64,000 nucleotides of DNA, taken from assembly GCA_945860705.1 (NCBI GenBank), contig CAMART010000002.1, positions 62,001 to 126,000 on the forward strand, read 5' to 3'. Positions 7,337 through 15,418 of this stretch are shown piece by piece. Origin of the DNA: Chitinophaga pinensis (GTDB lineage: Bacteria > Bacteroidota > Bacteroidia > Chitinophagales > CAMDFR01). Position 1 is the first letter of the stretch; each line of letters opens with the position of its first letter. The notes beneath the pieces were generated by a model. That model worked only from the letters and a program-made list of their open reading frames with translations. It did not search any database and had not been told where the DNA came from. Made by a program: the position numbers and the translations under genes.

Positions 7337-8761
7337 TTAGCACTCCGCTACATTTACAGATATATTGGTGGCCAATCCACCTTCACTAGTTTCTTTATAT
7401 TTGGTATTCATGTCTTTGGCTGTTTCCCACATGCTTTTTATTACATCATCTAAGCTCACTCTTGCACTCTCTGGATTGCTTTCTATTGCTAGGTTGCAGG
7501 CAGTAATGGCTTTCATAGCACCCATAGAATTTCGCTCTATACAAGGTATTTGTACCAACCCGCCTATAGGGTCGCAAGTGAGTCCAAGATGATGTTCCAT
7601 AGCTATCTCAGCGGCCATCAAAACTTGGCTCGGACTAGCCCCCATGCTTTCGGCTAGTGCTGCTGCTGCCATAGCACTGCTCACGCCTATTTCTGCTTGG
7701 CATCCTCCCATTGCAGCAGATATAGTAGCGTTTTTCTTAAAAAGCGTTCCTATTTCTCCAGCTATAAGTATAAATCGTATAGCTTTTTCTTCGTCAAAAT
7801 TTTCTGTAAAACAATATGCATACATGAGTACTGCAGGTATAACACCTGCGGCTCCATTAGTTGGTGCTGTAATGATTCTACCAAATGCGGCATTTTCTTC
7901 ATTCACTGCCAACGCAAAACAACTCACCCATTTATTTACTTTACTAAAAGAATGTTCGCTATTTTTTATAGCGTCTATCCACTCTTCTATATTTGTATAA
8001 CTTGTGCCTTCTAAAAGTTTTCTATTGAGTTCTCCAGCTCTACGTTTTACTTGAAGACCTCCTGGTAATATACCTTCTTTATGTGCTCCCCTATAGATAC
8101 AATCTTTAATTTCACTCCAAATTTTAAGTGCATCTATTTTTATTTGTTCTTTTGTTCTCCATGCTTCTTCATTGATATATATCAAATCAGAAACAGAGAG
8201 ATTCATTTTAGTACAATTTTCTAGTATAGTACTTGCATGATGGCAGGGAAAAGGTGTGACAATAGCATGCTCGTTTATTGTGTTTTCGTCTTCAGTAGCT
8301 ACAAATCCTCCACCTACAGAATAATATTTTTTTGTTAGCTCAGTACCATCTGTAAATATTGCTTTGAACTCCAATCCATTTGGATGAAAAGGAAGCGATT
8401 CTTTCATGTGAAAAACTACCTGTGTTGTAAAATCAAAATCGATAGAATGAGTTTCCCCAATCATAAGTTTTTTGCTCGATTTAATCGTTGCTACTTTCTC
8501 AGTAATTGTGTCCGTATTGATAGTAGTGTAGTCTTCTCCACTGAGTCCCATAAGAATAGCTACATCTGTTCCATGACCTTTGCCAGTTTTTGCTAAAGAA
8601 CCATAGAGATGAGCTTGTAGTTCTTTTATATCATTTATTGATTTATTTGAAGCAAGAATCAATTTTAAAAAGAGTTCGGCAGCTTTCCAAGGTCCCATAG
8701 TATGAGAGCTACTTGGTCCTATACCTATTTTTATTATTTCAAATATGCTGATTGACTCCAT
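7337..8761 (-). CDS. sdaA: L-serine ammonia-lyase (serine dehydratase), iron-sulfur, single-chain type 2
   Basis: The 474-residue enzyme converts L-serine to pyruvate and ammonia using a [4Fe-4S] cluster. It has the N-terminal beta domain with the signature GPSSSHTMGPWKAA and the alpha domain with GGCQAEIGVSSAMAAAAL, EHHLGLTCDPIGG and IPCIERN, which supply the cluster Cys residues. Fusion of both domains in one chain is the type 2 form. The protein ends in a Cys (VNVAEC); in the structurally studied type 2 enzyme of Legionella the C-terminal Cys folds back and binds the free iron, and the same arrangement can be inferred here. It is monocistronic, between the RRM and ACMSD-type genes. Confidence 0.95.
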   Translation of the reverse strand: MESISIFEIIKIGIGPSSSHTMGPWKAAELFLKLILASNKSINDIKELQAHLYGSLAKTGKGHGTDVAILMGLSGEDYTTINTDTITEKVATIKSSKKLMIGETHSIDFDFTTQVVFHMKESLPFHPNGLEFKAIFTDGTELTKKYYSVGGGFVATEDENTINEHAIVTPFPCHHASTILENCTKMNLSVSDLIYINEEAWRTKEQIKIDALKIWSEIKDCIYRGAHKEGILPGGLQVKRRAGELNRKLLEGTSYTNIEEWIDAIKNSEHSFSKVNKWVSCFALAVNEENAAFGRIITAPTNGAAGVIPAVLMYAYCFTENFDEEKAIRFILIAGEIGTLFKKNATISAAMGGCQAEIGVSSAMAAAALAESMGASPSQVLMAAEIAMEHHLGLTCDPIGGLVQIPCIERNSMGAMKAITACNLAIESNPESARVSLDDVIKSMWETAKDMNTKYKETSEGGLATNISVNVAEC

Positions 8762-8846
8762 AATATTAATTTTAAGTTTTAAATGTTAAATTATAAATTA
8801 GAATATAAAAGAATAAATTTAACATTAAACATTTTTCATTTAGAAT

Positions 8847-9917
8847 TTAAATAAAACGTCCTCTATCTACTCCCAACCATTCTAGTGCAGTAGTTTCTAG
8901 TATTTGTTTTTTTGTAGCAAAATCTAAATTCATATTTTTCACCAGTTCACCCGCTTTGTCTTCTCCTAGTGGAAAAGGATAATCACTTCCTACAGCAATT
9001 CTATTTGCACCAAACATATCAATTAAATATTGCAATACCTTCGGGTCATGAACAAGAGTATCTAAATAAAACTGCCCTAAATAATCTTTTGGGTTTCGAT
9101 CGTTATCAATAGCACATAAGTCTGGACGTACTAAAAATCCATGTTCTATTCTGCCCACAGTCATAGGAAATGAGCCACCACCATGAGCAAAGGCCACTTT
9201 TAATTTTGGAAATTTTTCAAATACACCTCCAAATATCATAGAGCAAATAGCTCTACTGGTTTCTGCTGGCATGCCTACTAGCCATGGAAGCCAATATCTA
9301 CCGATGCTTTTTTCGCCCATCATATTCCAAGGATGTACAAATATACAGGCACCTAATTCTTCAGCTGCTTCATATATGGGGAAAAACTCAGGTTCATTGA
9401 GATTCATATCATTGATATTAGAGCCTATCTCTACGCCAGCAAGTCCTAGCTTTGTCACACATCGTTCTAGTTCTTTGATAGCCATATCTGTAGCATGCAT
9501 AGGTAATGTGCCAAGTCCAATATATTTTTTTGGGTAGCGTTCTACTACGGAGGCTATATGGTCATTCAAAAATCTGGAAATATCTAAACAATGTGCTGGT
9601 TTTGCCCAATAAGAAAATAAAACAGGAATAGTAGAGAGCACTTGCACATCTACCCCTTGCCCATTCATATCTTGTATACGAGCCTCACCACTCCAGCAGT
9701 TTTCTTGTACTTCTCTAAAAAAAACATCATCACGCATCATACGTGCACATCCAGCTCTATGATGATCTAAATGTATAAAGCCACTATATCCATAAATCTG
9801 CGACCAACGGGGCAAATGCTCTGGCATAATATGCGTATGTATGTCAATAGTTAATGCGTTTGTTTCATTTGAAGATGAGGCATTTGCAGGAGATGTTATA
9901 TGATGCGAACTACACAC
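8847..9917 (-). CDS. ACMSD-type amidohydrolase (2-amino-3-carboxymuconate-6-semialdehyde decarboxylase)
   Basis: The 356-residue protein belongs to the metal-dependent amidohydrolases. It has DIHTHIMP (first two metal His), a His in FVHPWNMMGE, FAHGGGSFP and GSDYPFPLG (metal Asp). The whole-length pattern, including LPMHATDMAIKELERCV, matches ACMSD, which decarboxylates 2-amino-3-carboxymuconate-6-semialdehyde in tryptophan/kynurenine breakdown and diverts it from quinolinate and NAD synthesis. The start is GTG: no ATG occurs before the first metal motif. A consensus-like promoter just upstream supports a short leader and its own transcription. No other kynurenine-pathway gene is in the window, so the substrate rests on similarity alone. 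Confidence 0.88.
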   Translation of the reverse strand: MCSSHHITSPANASSSNETNALTIDIHTHIMPEHLPRWSQIYGYSGFIHLDHHRAGCARMMRDDVFFREVQENCWSGEARIQDMNGQGVDVQVLSTIPVLFSYWAKPAHCLDISRFLNDHIASVVERYPKKYIGLGTLPMHATDMAIKELERCVTKLGLAGVEIGSNINDMNLNEPEFFPIYEAAEELGACIFVHPWNMMGEKSIGRYWLPWLVGMPAETSRAICSMIFGGVFEKFPKLKVAFAHGGGSFPMTVGRIEHGFLVRPDLCAIDNDRNPKDYLGQFYLDTLVHDPKVLQYLIDMFGANRIAVGSDYPFPLGEDKAGELVKNMNLDFATKKQILETTALEWLGVDRGRFI

Positions 9918-9947
9918 TATATTATATTAGTTTTTTTTAATAGACAA

Positions 9948-9980
9948 CAAAGCTAATAGATTCCTAAGTATTTTCTCAAA
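9948..9980 (-). promoter_or_regulatory. Promoter of the ACMSD-type gene
   Basis: On the minus strand TTTG (9980-9977), a 21-base spacer and TAGCTTTG (9955-9948) fit both boxes of the Bacteroidota consensus. It overlaps the end of the upstream gene and places transcription start about 24 bases before the GTG, which supports that unusual start codon. Confidence 0.6.
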
Positions 9981-12049
9981 ATCCATTCAAAAGCAAGTAA
10001 AAATAATAATATAAAAAAGATTATTTTCAAGTTGATGATGCTATCTGTTTTGTAGCTGTCATATATAATAGGCTTAATATCTTTTTGTGCTTTTATCATT
10101 TTACTAAGCGATAATAAATCATTGGCATATACCATTTGTGCGTTTTTCTTTTGAGATAATGCAAAAAGCATATCGTCATCTGCAGTGATTTGCTGTGCTT
10201 CTAGTTGAAGAGCTTTTACTGTAAACTTACCTAAATCTTTATAGCTTTTACCATTGCAGTTGGTACTTGCTTCATATGTGTATACTCCAGTATGAAGTTT
10301 GCCTAAGTCCAATGAATAAGCAGTGTTTTCTTTTGAAAAAGTATAGGTGTATTTTTTTTCGTTTTCATCTATTAATGTCAAATTTACATCACAAGAATTT
10401 ATGAGTTGATAATTGTCGTTATATAATTGTGCACTGATAAGTACATTCTCATTTTCATTAAATACATTTTTTGATAGCAAGGATTTAAATTTTCGTTTAT
10501 CTCCTTTTACAGATAAATACTGTATCGTTTTTAATATGAGATCATCTACAGCATCATAGTTTTGAGTTTGTACATAATTAAACATTCGCCACCTCCAGAG
10601 TCCTTCTCCCATCAGATAGGCTTGTTTTTGCAGTTGGGTTTCTCCAAGCATCCACATAGGATATTTAGTAGCTACGCTTCCTATTTTTTGATGAAGAAGT
10701 GTATTGGTGCTAGTTGCTTTATAATCTCCATATGGGACTCTGAGTGGAGGTAGTTTTTCTATAGTTTTCATATAGTTTTCGTCTATAGTAAATAATGAAA
10801 ATTCAGGATTGATTAAAGCATTAGCATCATTAAAGCTATTTCTTAAAGATTTTATTTCTAAAATACCTGTAGATTCAGATTTTCTAGAAGTACTACTATT
10901 AGCCCCTAGTATATACCAAGTAGAAATATTTTTTTGTTTTAAACTGCCGATGAGTTGTGAACTAGCATTACTTGCACTTGGGAGCTGATGTAATATGGCC
11001 ACATTGAATTCTTCCAGTTTACTTATAGGTTCGTTGGCGTATTTTATATCAAGGGTATAATTTTTGTTTTTTTCAATAGCTTGTTTTAGAGCAGAGATAT
11101 CTGGATGTGGCCCATCAGCTACTATTAATATCTTATCTCTACCATCTAGTACTTGTACATATATATCTTTGCTATTGTTCTCGAGAGTATACTCTCCAGA
11201 TATGGCACTATGAGTGATACGATAGTGTTGCATTCCTGGAGTAGAGGCGTTTAGGATATATGAAATAGTTTTTTGTTCTAATACTTCAGTATATCCAATA
11301 TTGGAAGAATTTACTTTTATAGATTTACCCTTTCCTATTATTTGCTCTATATATATAGTAGCATTTTGATTTTTACAATTAAAAGAAGATATATCTGCTT
11401 TTACTTCAAATTTGTCACCCAGATATACAATATCATTGCTAAGTACTTGACTTATTTTGGCATCTTTCTGAGGTGTAGTATCACCAAGCACTACTGTATA
11501 TATAGGATACAGATTACTAGCTTCTGTATATTGCGGACTTATTCCTCTATTATATATTCCATCTGTTGCCATTATTATAGCTCCTACATTTCTATTGAAA
11601 TATATATCATTGATATCATCTAGTGTTTTAGAGAGGTTCGAGATTTTTCCATTTAAGGTTTTGGAGTAGTTTGGGTGTAGTTGTTCGTCAAAAGTATAGG
11701 TTTTTACCTCGTAGTTTTCAGAGAGTTCGACCTGAAGCTTCTCTAAGCTTTTAAAATAGGTAGTACTGTCTATTTTTTTAAATGCATAAAGAATAGAGGA
11801 AGAATTATCTTGAGCAATTATGATAATAGGTTTTTCGGTTTTGCTACTGTGTCTTTTTACAAATGGAGCGAAAAGTAGGAAAGAAATAATAAATACAGCA
11901 ATAAACCTAGCTAAGCTTAAGAGATAGCGAATAGGTTTTTGAATGCTAGCAAGTTGCTTTTGATTAAAATAGAGAATTAAGCTATAGATGCTTGCCAAAG
12001 CAATGCATAATACAATAAACCAAGAAGGATATGATAGAAATACTTGCAT
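9953..12049 (-). CDS. Large membrane-anchored vWA-like protein
   Basis: A 698-residue protein with two N-terminal membrane segments (about 8-28 and 40-62), a large extracytoplasmic part and a final membrane segment (IIFFILLFLLAFEWIL) just before the C-terminus. After the second helix comes a vWA-like start with DNSSS, the metal-binding DxSxS pattern, and later AIIMATDGIYNRG. Middle regions look like Ig-like or glutamine-amidotransferase-like beta/alpha modules, as in BatA-type aerotolerance and related proteins. Its exact family and task are unknown. The MoxR ATPase that often partners such proteins is far away at 37.4 kb. It lies just upstream of the ACMSD-type gene, which has its own promoter. 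Confidence 0.8.
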   Translation of the reverse strand: MQVFLSYPSWFIVLCIALASIYSLILYFNQKQLASIQKPIRYLLSLARFIAVFIISFLLFAPFVKRHSSKTEKPIIIIAQDNSSSILYAFKKIDSTTYFKSLEKLQVELSENYEVKTYTFDEQLHPNYSKTLNGKISNLSKTLDDINDIYFNRNVGAIIMATDGIYNRGISPQYTEASNLYPIYTVVLGDTTPQKDAKISQVLSNDIVYLGDKFEVKADISSFNCKNQNATIYIEQIIGKGKSIKVNSSNIGYTEVLEQKTISYILNASTPGMQHYRITHSAISGEYTLENNSKDIYVQVLDGRDKILIVADGPHPDISALKQAIEKNKNYTLDIKYANEPISKLEEFNVAILHQLPSASNASSQLIGSLKQKNISTWYILGANSSTSRKSESTGILEIKSLRNSFNDANALINPEFSLFTIDENYMKTIEKLPPLRVPYGDYKATSTNTLLHQKIGSVATKYPMWMLGETQLQKQAYLMGEGLWRWRMFNYVQTQNYDAVDDLILKTIQYLSVKGDKRKFKSLLSKNVFNENENVLISAQLYNDNYQLINSCDVNLTLIDENEKKYTYTFSKENTAYSLDLGKLHTGVYTYEASTNCNGKSYKDLGKFTVKALQLEAQQITADDDMLFALSQKKNAQMVYANDLLSLSKMIKAQKDIKPIIYDSYKTDSIINLKIIFFILLFLLAFEWILRKYLGIY

Positions 12050-12063
12050 CTTTTATATACGTT

Positions 12064-12120
12064 CAAAGGTCAAAGTTAAAAGATTTAAGTAATAAGATTT
12101 AAGTTAAAAGTTAAAAGATT
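12064..12120. repeat. AAGTTAAAAGATTTAA direct repeats
   Basis: Three or more imperfect copies of an AAGTTAAAAGATTTAA-like unit lie just upstream of the vWA-like membrane gene. A similar AAGTT-rich string occurs at 54516. Confidence 0.5.
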
Positions 12121-12270
12121 TAATTTATAAGAATTATGTAAAAGATTAGAAAGCTAAGTATATATATGGTTTTAGCCGAAGTGTCGATGTATATAGCTCA
12201 GAATTTAAAGTTTAAAAACCACTAACTCATCCCAAATAGAATGGATAAGATAGGAATGCTAATATAAATT

Positions 12271-12308
12271 AATAAACCTAATTTAAATTTTCTTAAATTA
12301 GGTTTATT
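12271..12308. terminator. Hairpin terminator downstream of fabG
   Basis: AATAAACCTAATTTAA and its exact complement form a 16-bp stem with a 6-base loop. It lies about 50 bases after the fabG stop on the minus strand. The stem is AT-rich, but its length makes it a good terminator candidate. Confidence 0.7.
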
Positions 12309-12320
12309 AATTATTAAATA

Positions 12321-12352
12321 TCTAACATCTAGCGTCTAACATCTAGCATCTA
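12321..12352. repeat. TCTAACATCTAGCG direct repeat
   Basis: The unit TCTAACATCTAGC occurs twice, followed by a partial third copy, immediately after the fabG stop. It belongs to the same TCTAG-rich intergenic family as 1849, 51880 and 54687. Confidence 0.6.
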
Positions 12353-12359
12353 AATAAAT

Positions 12360-13106
12360 CTATCTATTCAGTCCACCACATACGCTGATCACCTGTCCAG
12401 AAACGTATGTACTCAGATTGCTTGCTAAGAAAAGTGCAGTGTTGGCTACTTCTTCTGGACTTCCAAAACGTGCCATAGGTATTTGTTTGAAGTATTCTTG
12501 TTTGGTATCTTCTGGCAATGCGTCCGTCATATCAGTACTGATAAATCCAGGTGCGATCGCATTACATCGTATGTTTCTACTTCCTAGTTCGTCAGCTATA
12601 GATTTAGTAAAACCGATGATTCCGGCTTTAGATGCTGCATAGTTGGCTTGTCCTGCCTGGCCTTTCATACCTACTATAGATGTAAGATTTATTATAGAGC
12701 CACTTTTTTGTTTTAGGAATATTTTAGTAATATTTTTAGTGAGGTTAAATACAGATTTGAGGTTAGTCTCCATCACTTCATCCCATTGTTGTTCATTCAT
12801 ACGGAGCAATAAATTATCTCTTGTTATACCTGCATTATTTACAAGTATATCTATAGTGCCAAATTCTTTAGCAATATCTTCGATAAGCTGAGTGCTTTCT
12901 ACAAAAGAACTCGCATTGCTTTTGTAAGCCTTTGCTTTTATACCTAGTTGATTCAGTTCGCTTTCAAGTTTCAGTGCTTTTTCTTCACTACTAGCATAAG
13001 TAAACGCTAAATTTGCGCCTTCTTGAGCAAATTTTTGAGCAATAGCTAATCCTATACCTCTTGAAGCACCAGTGATAAGTGCTGTTTTTCCAGATAATAA
13101 TTTCAT
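12360..13106 (-). CDS. fabG: 3-oxoacyl-[acyl-carrier-protein] reductase
   Basis: This short-chain dehydrogenase reduces 3-oxoacyl-ACP with NADPH in fatty-acid elongation. It has TGASRGIG (residues 12-19, cofactor loop), NNAGITRDNLLLRM, the catalytic Ser in LTSIVGMKGQ, YAASKAG (Tyr and Lys) and the FabG-like ending YVSGQVISVCGG. At 248 residues it has the usual length. The ORF track begins three codons earlier (MNF), but a TATCTTTG promoter element at 13134-13127 would leave almost no leader for that start, and MKLLSGKTALITG is the normal N-terminus. I therefore choose 13106. Other SDR functions are possible, but full-length likeness to FabG is strong. Confidence 0.93.
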   Translation of the reverse strand: MKLLSGKTALITGASRGIGLAIAQKFAQEGANLAFTYASSEEKALKLESELNQLGIKAKAYKSNASSFVESTQLIEDIAKEFGTIDILVNNAGITRDNLLLRMNEQQWDEVMETNLKSVFNLTKNITKIFLKQKSGSIINLTSIVGMKGQAGQANYAASKAGIIGFTKSIADELGSRNIRCNAIAPGFISTDMTDALPEDTKQEYFKQIPMARFGSPEEVANTALFLASNLSTYVSGQVISVCGGLNR

Positions 13107-13126
13107 AAAATTCAATTATTTGGCTT

Positions 13127-13134
13127 CAAAGATA
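13127..13134 (-). promoter_or_regulatory. Candidate -7 element of fabG
   Basis: TATCTTTG on the minus strand fits TAnnTTTG exactly and lies about 20 bases before the chosen fabG ATG. No clear TTTG is found at -33. Confidence 0.5.
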
Positions 13135-13194
13135 ATGTTTTGATAGATAATTATATAATCAAAAGCTTCGAAAGAAAACTTATAATGATATCTA

Positions 13195-13644
13195 CTACCT
13201 TGCACATTGTATTTCTATATCTACCACTACCTCATCTTGAAGATATAAAAACAAAGAATAATCTGCATAGTCATATTCATAGAAAGAATCTTTATCTCCA
13301 TATGTAGGTGTACCTAAAAGTTTGGTTATTTCTTTTATGGTCATATTTGGTTTTAGTCCAGATGGCAATTGCCCCTTATATTCTCCTAAACCCACGTTCT
13401 CTATATATATATGTATATTAGATACATATTTATCATTTATTATCAATTCTATTCCTTCATTATTAGTATATATCTCCCCATCTGTATTAGTGAGATTATA
13501 TGTTTTTATAAGGTTTCTTGTGTTTAGGTCATGGTCTCTTTTACAAATACTATTAATAAAAATCGAATTTTCATTATTTTGAGCATTCGTCTTTTGTACT
13601 GAAAAAATAGATAAAAGCAATATTGTATAAATTACTATTTTCAT
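13195..13644 (-). CDS. Small secreted protein of unknown function
   Basis: A 149-residue protein with a signal peptide ending near KTNAQN. The C-terminal half (LPSGLKPNMTIKEITKLLGT, followed by a YEYDYADYSLFLYL strand region) has the pattern of small SmpA/BamE-like alpha-beta modules, in which a short helix with GMT-x-E-E-V precedes a beta-sheet. That likeness is weak and concerns fold only. It starts 3 bases after the stop of the gene upstream, so the two are almost certainly co-transcribed. Function unknown. Confidence 0.7.
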   Translation of the reverse strand: MKIVIYTILLLSIFSVQKTNAQNNENSIFINSICKRDHDLNTRNLIKTYNLTNTDGEIYTNNEGIELIINDKYVSNIHIYIENVGLGEYKGQLPSGLKPNMTIKEITKLLGTPTYGDKDSFYEYDYADYSLFLYLQDEVVVDIEIQCAR

Positions 13645-13647
13645 TTT

Positions 13648-14280
13648 TTAATTTTTAGTTGATTTATAAAAATAATGTACATTTCTAGATGAAAGATTAT
13701 TCAATATTAAGCTAGAGCTACTACATTGCATGATTATAAAGTTGATTTCTTCGCCACTCATCAAATTGGCAATCGTAAGGGTAGGTACCCCTTTTTTATT
13801 GCTTATGGTATAGCTTAGTTCTGCAGTACTTATTACTTTTACATTTCTTTTATCATCTATTTCAAATATACTATACAGTCCACCACTATCTATTTTTTGT
13901 GTAAAAACATATGAAAATAATGGATTAAATAATTCTATTGAGCTTTCTAAGTTTTTATCTTCTTTTACATCATTAGTAGCTGACATAGTTGGTGTCATAG
14001 TGGGTGTAGAGCTAGAAGTAGTTTTCACCTCACCTGGTTTTGGTAGTTCACTTATTTTATGTTTGTCTTCAGGTACTTCATATTTTCTTATTTCAGTTTT
14101 TATTTCCTGGTTTTTATCTACATACTCAGTTTTTGAGTATTTCCAATAATTATTGATATTCAATAATACATTTTCCATTTTTTCGTAACTAGGATTTTTT
14201 ATGCTTATCTCCGTATTTTGTGCATATATTGTTGTTTTTAGGAGTAAAACAAAAACAATAATTATATTAATTTTTTTCAT
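13648..14280 (-). CDS. Secreted protein of unknown function
   Basis: I place the start at the ATG at 14280, giving 210 residues with a normal signal peptide (MKKINIIIVFVLLLKTTIYA); the ORF-track start 25 codons earlier adds a charged, non-signal-like extension. The mature protein has a Ser/Thr/Pro-rich linker in the middle (TTSSSTPTMTPTMSATN) between two mixed-charge parts. No sorting tail or lipobox is present. It forms a two-gene unit with the following small secreted protein. I do not recognise the family. Confidence 0.7.
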   Translation of the reverse strand: MKKINIIIVFVLLLKTTIYAQNTEISIKNPSYEKMENVLLNINNYWKYSKTEYVDKNQEIKTEIRKYEVPEDKHKISELPKPGEVKTTSSSTPTMTPTMSATNDVKEDKNLESSIELFNPLFSYVFTQKIDSGGLYSIFEIDDKRNVKVISTAELSYTISNKKGVPTLTIANLMSGEEINFIIMQCSSSSLILNNLSSRNVHYFYKSTKN

Positions 14281-14463
14281 TTTATATATGATTCTATATT
14301 TTAATAATTCTATGTTATTTATAATAAGTTGATTGATAAGCAAAAATAATACCAAAATCTACGAATTAAAAATGTAATTGACATATTATTCTTTATTTAC
14401 TTGTGAAAACAATTCTATTGGTATTGATTTCAGTATATACTTGAATAAATACTTTTATACTAC

Positions 14464-14700
14464 GTACTCAGCATCCTCCACATTTGTTCACTGAGTATGT
14501 TTCGATACTTCGTACTCAACATCCTCTACATTTGTTCACTGAGTATGCTTCGATACTATGTACTCAGCATCCTCCTCCACATTTGTTCACTGAGTATGCA
14601 GTATCGAAGTGAACAAATAAGCACTCAGTATCCTCCACATTTGTTCACTGAGTACGCAGTATCGAAGTGAACAAATGAGTACGCAGTATCGAAGTGAATA
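14464..14700. repeat. Tandem 48-bp repeat array with internal inverted repeats
   Basis: Units begin at 14464, 14512 and 14560, spaced exactly 48 bases, with a longer, partly rearranged unit from 14621. Each contains GTACTCAGCATCCTCCACAT and then TTGTTCACTGAGTATG. In the last units ATTTGTTCACT faces AGTGAACAAAT across 16 bases, forming stable hairpins with an 11-bp stem. The units abut with no unique spacers, so this is not a CRISPR array. No ORF of interest covers it. Confidence 0.85.
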
Positions 14701-14797
14701 AATTAATTTCCCCATGGTGTTGACACACCAACAACAATTACACACAATGACAAATCAGAAGTGATGAATGCCATACCAACACGACAAGACCACCCGG

Positions 14798-14994
14798 CTC
14801 GTCATTGCGAGGAGGGATGACGAAGCACCTGTCTGCCGAAGGCATGAATCCCACGATACTTCATCACAACTCGTCATTGCGAGGAGGGACGACGAAGCAA
14901 CCTCAAGAAGCCTAAGCACAACTAAAGAAGACGAATGCTTCATGAGATTGCCACGTTTTGCTACCCAAAGTCAGTAGCAAAGCCTCGCAATGAC
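14798..14994. repeat. Dispersed CGTCATTGCGAGGAGGRAYGACGAAGC-type repeats
   Basis: Two direct copies of CTCGTCATTGCGAGGAGGGA followed by YGACGAAGCA start at 14798 and 14870. An inverted partial copy, CTCGCAATGAC, lies at 14984-14994, with GAGATTGCC at 14944. The segment is much richer in G+C than its surroundings. Repeats with this core occur in the intergenic DNA of many unrelated bacteria. The ORFs reported here (14755-14977) are shadows of the repeat. Confidence 0.8.
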
Positions 14995-15000
14995 AAATCG

Positions 15001-15271
15001 GAAGGAACTTTCAACTCGTAACTTTCAACTTTCAACCTTGACCTTGAATTTAACCACACATTAAAACAAAAAAACATATGAAATTATGGCATTATTATTG
15101 CTGAGTTAATAAATACATAAATTTTATAACAAAACGATGTGTGAACATCTTTTTTTAATCTTTTTTAAGATTATTTCTTGAAAAACTTATAAAATGTTAT
15201 AGTTTTATACAAAACTAAAAAGTGCCTAACAAAACTTTTTAATGTTTTTATTTAATACGAAACAAAAATAT
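15001..15271. other. AT-rich leader region before the T9SS cassette
   Basis: After a short AACTTTCAACT direct repeat (15007-15040) I see only AT-rich DNA with a weak AATCTT/AAGATT dyad near 15157. No convincing TAnnTTTG promoter element was found, although the operon that follows must have a promoter in or near here. Confidence 0.4.
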
Positions 15272-15418
15272 ATGAGGAAAATTTACACGTACAACATTGA
15301 TAAATCATCACTAGTACAAAATTCTCAAACCCTGCTTCCTACAGAGTGTAGCGAAGCTTTTGGTGTTTTAGCAAAACAACAAAATCATCCAAGTCAAACA
15401 ATATTTAAACATATATAA
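15272..15418 (+). CDS. Possible 48-residue ORF directly abutting the chimeric OmpA gene
   Basis: An ATG at 15272 opens 48 codons that end with TAA at 15416-15418; the next base begins the ATG of the following gene. The product starts MRKIYTYNID, has no signal peptide and resembles nothing I know. Direct stop-start contact suggests translational coupling, as with a leader ORF. Equally, it may be a chance frame or a scrap left by the rearrangements in the repeat block upstream. Confidence 0.3.
   Translation: MRKIYTYNIDKSSLVQNSQTLLPTECSEAFGVLAKQQNHPSQTIFKHI

Larger units (their letters stand above)
12050..12359. other. Intergenic region with short repeats and one strong hairpin
   Basis: About 310 bases without a gene. 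It contains AAGTTAAAAG-type direct repeats near 12064-12120, a long perfect hairpin at 12271-12308 and a TCTAACATCTAG repeat at 12321-12352. The part at 12125-12270 shows no ORF or clear signal. Confidence 0.6.

Noticed and set aside
13107-13115. ORF-track start of fabG
   Set aside because: It would leave a leader of only about five bases after the predicted transcription start, and the ATG at 13106 matches the family N-terminus.
14464-14700. Possible CRISPR array
   Set aside because: The 48-bp units follow each other with no unique spacers between short repeats, and no cas gene is in the window.
14755-14977. Two overlapping ORFs (62 and 69 aa) in the repeat block
   Set aside because: They lie exactly over the CGTCATTGCGAG repeats on both strands and have no protein-like composition; they are shadows of the repeat.
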